Shown here: one piece after another, positions 4,921 through 5,173 of the stretch
How positions within the stretch are numbered: the stretch's first letter is position 1
Layout of the letters: every line of letters starts with the position of its first letter
NCBI GenBank assembly: GCA_024860865.1
Contig: JACRDV010000079.1
Coordinates: 1 to 5,173 of the forward strand
Length of the DNA: 5,173 nucleotides
Direction: 5' to 3'
DNA from: Methanobacteriota archaeon
GTDB taxonomy: Archaea; JACRDV01
Program-made: the position numbers and the translations under genes
Notes under the pieces: model-generated
Told to the model about the DNA's origin: nothing
Seen by the model: only the letters and a program-made list of their open reading frames with translations
Database searches by the model: none

Positions 4921-5173
4921 GTTGGGTTGGTACTTGAGCACTTGCTTGAACCCTTTGAAAGACTATCCGCCTTCCTTTTCGTGCTTTTTGAAGCGCCCCA
5001 ATTTTGACCATTTTGTTAAGCCACGAACTCGTGTATGCTCTGCTTAAGTTCAGCTGTTGGGCCATATCTTGAGTCGTGGCCTCTGGGGAATTATTAAAAA
5101 TGCTTAAAATTTTTTGCTGTAGGTCACCGGGAATCCTTTCAGGGGTTGAAAGGGCTTTATCCAACTTAGAATT
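4892..5173 (-). CDS. Winged helix-turn-helix regulator, 5' end beyond the window
   Basis: The minus-strand frame is open to the window edge, with 93 residues visible (NSKLDKALST first). A TTG at 5164 could start it, but there is no Shine-Dalgarno before it, so the true start probably lies outside. Visible residues 17-74 form a compact winged helix: helix 1 DLQQKILSIFNN, helix 2 TTQDMAQQL, recognition helix SRAYTSSWLNKMVKIGAL, and a basic wing KARKGRRIVFQ. It resembles MarR/ArsR-like or generic HTH DNA-binding proteins. The last 20 residues are a low-complexity Gln/Thr/Pro/Ala tail (ASAQVPTQPTAQ), partly encoded opposite the end of the deacetylase gene. It is convergent with the deacetylase, so it is not its operon partner, although it could still be a local regulator. 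No effector domain is visible in the part seen. Confidence 0.75.
   Translation of the reverse strand, partial: NSKLDKALSTPERIPGDLQQKILSIFNNSPEATTQDMAQQLNLSRAYTSSWLNKMVKIGALQKARKGRRIVFQRVQASAQVPTQPTAQNTPSN

Noticed and set aside
1-5173. CRISPR arrays, tRNA or rRNA genes, insertion sequences
   Set aside because: I saw no regularly spaced long repeats, cloverleaf-like segments, transposase motifs or terminal inverted repeats.

Overview
The window reads as a piece of an archaeal chromosome. It is AT-rich, with TATA-box promoters, one apparently leaderless gene, T-rich terminator-like tracts and families common in Archaea: a COG1784-type TctA-like membrane protein, OB-fold proteins, AbrB-type DNA binding, and a zinc-dependent deacetylase of the histone deacetylase superfamily. 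An uncultured TACK-type lineage such as Bathyarchaeia would fit, but this is an impression from protein flavour. No marker gene is present to prove it.

Layout: positions 1-77 look like the last codons of an upstream gene. From 140 to 2334 there is a two-gene operon: a membrane-anchored protein with three tandem OB-folds, then, with an ATGA overlap, a polytopic TctA-like protein. The stretch 2335-2449 holds a cluster of perfect palindromes and a promoter. At 2450-3009 lies a toxin-antitoxin pair: a DUF4258 (RelE/BECR-like) toxin and a YgiT-type zinc-finger antitoxin whose C-terminal half is an AbrB-like domain. Immediately downstream, in another frame and overlapping the antitoxin's end, is a decayed fragment that looks like a HEPN-domain protein. 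At 3289-3645 a strong Shine-Dalgarno precedes a 118-residue protein that I do not recognise, ending in a hairpin plus T-tract. A 204-base regulatory gap with a TATA box and three CTTTATC repeats leads to a complete deacetylase gene (3850-4920). Its 3' end overlaps tail-to-tail by 29 bases with a winged-helix regulator on the minus strand, which is open to the window edge.

The most interesting unit is the OB-fold/TctA-like pair. The membrane protein has the TctA architecture, but the usual partners of a tripartite transporter (small TctB subunit, TctC binding protein) are absent here. In their place is an anchored protein whose OB-folds are predicted to face outward. The second point of interest is the toxin-antitoxin island: a zinc-finger/AbrB antitoxin, a helically phased repeat over the toxin start, and a HEPN relic, which together suggest a site that has hosted more than one toxin-type module.
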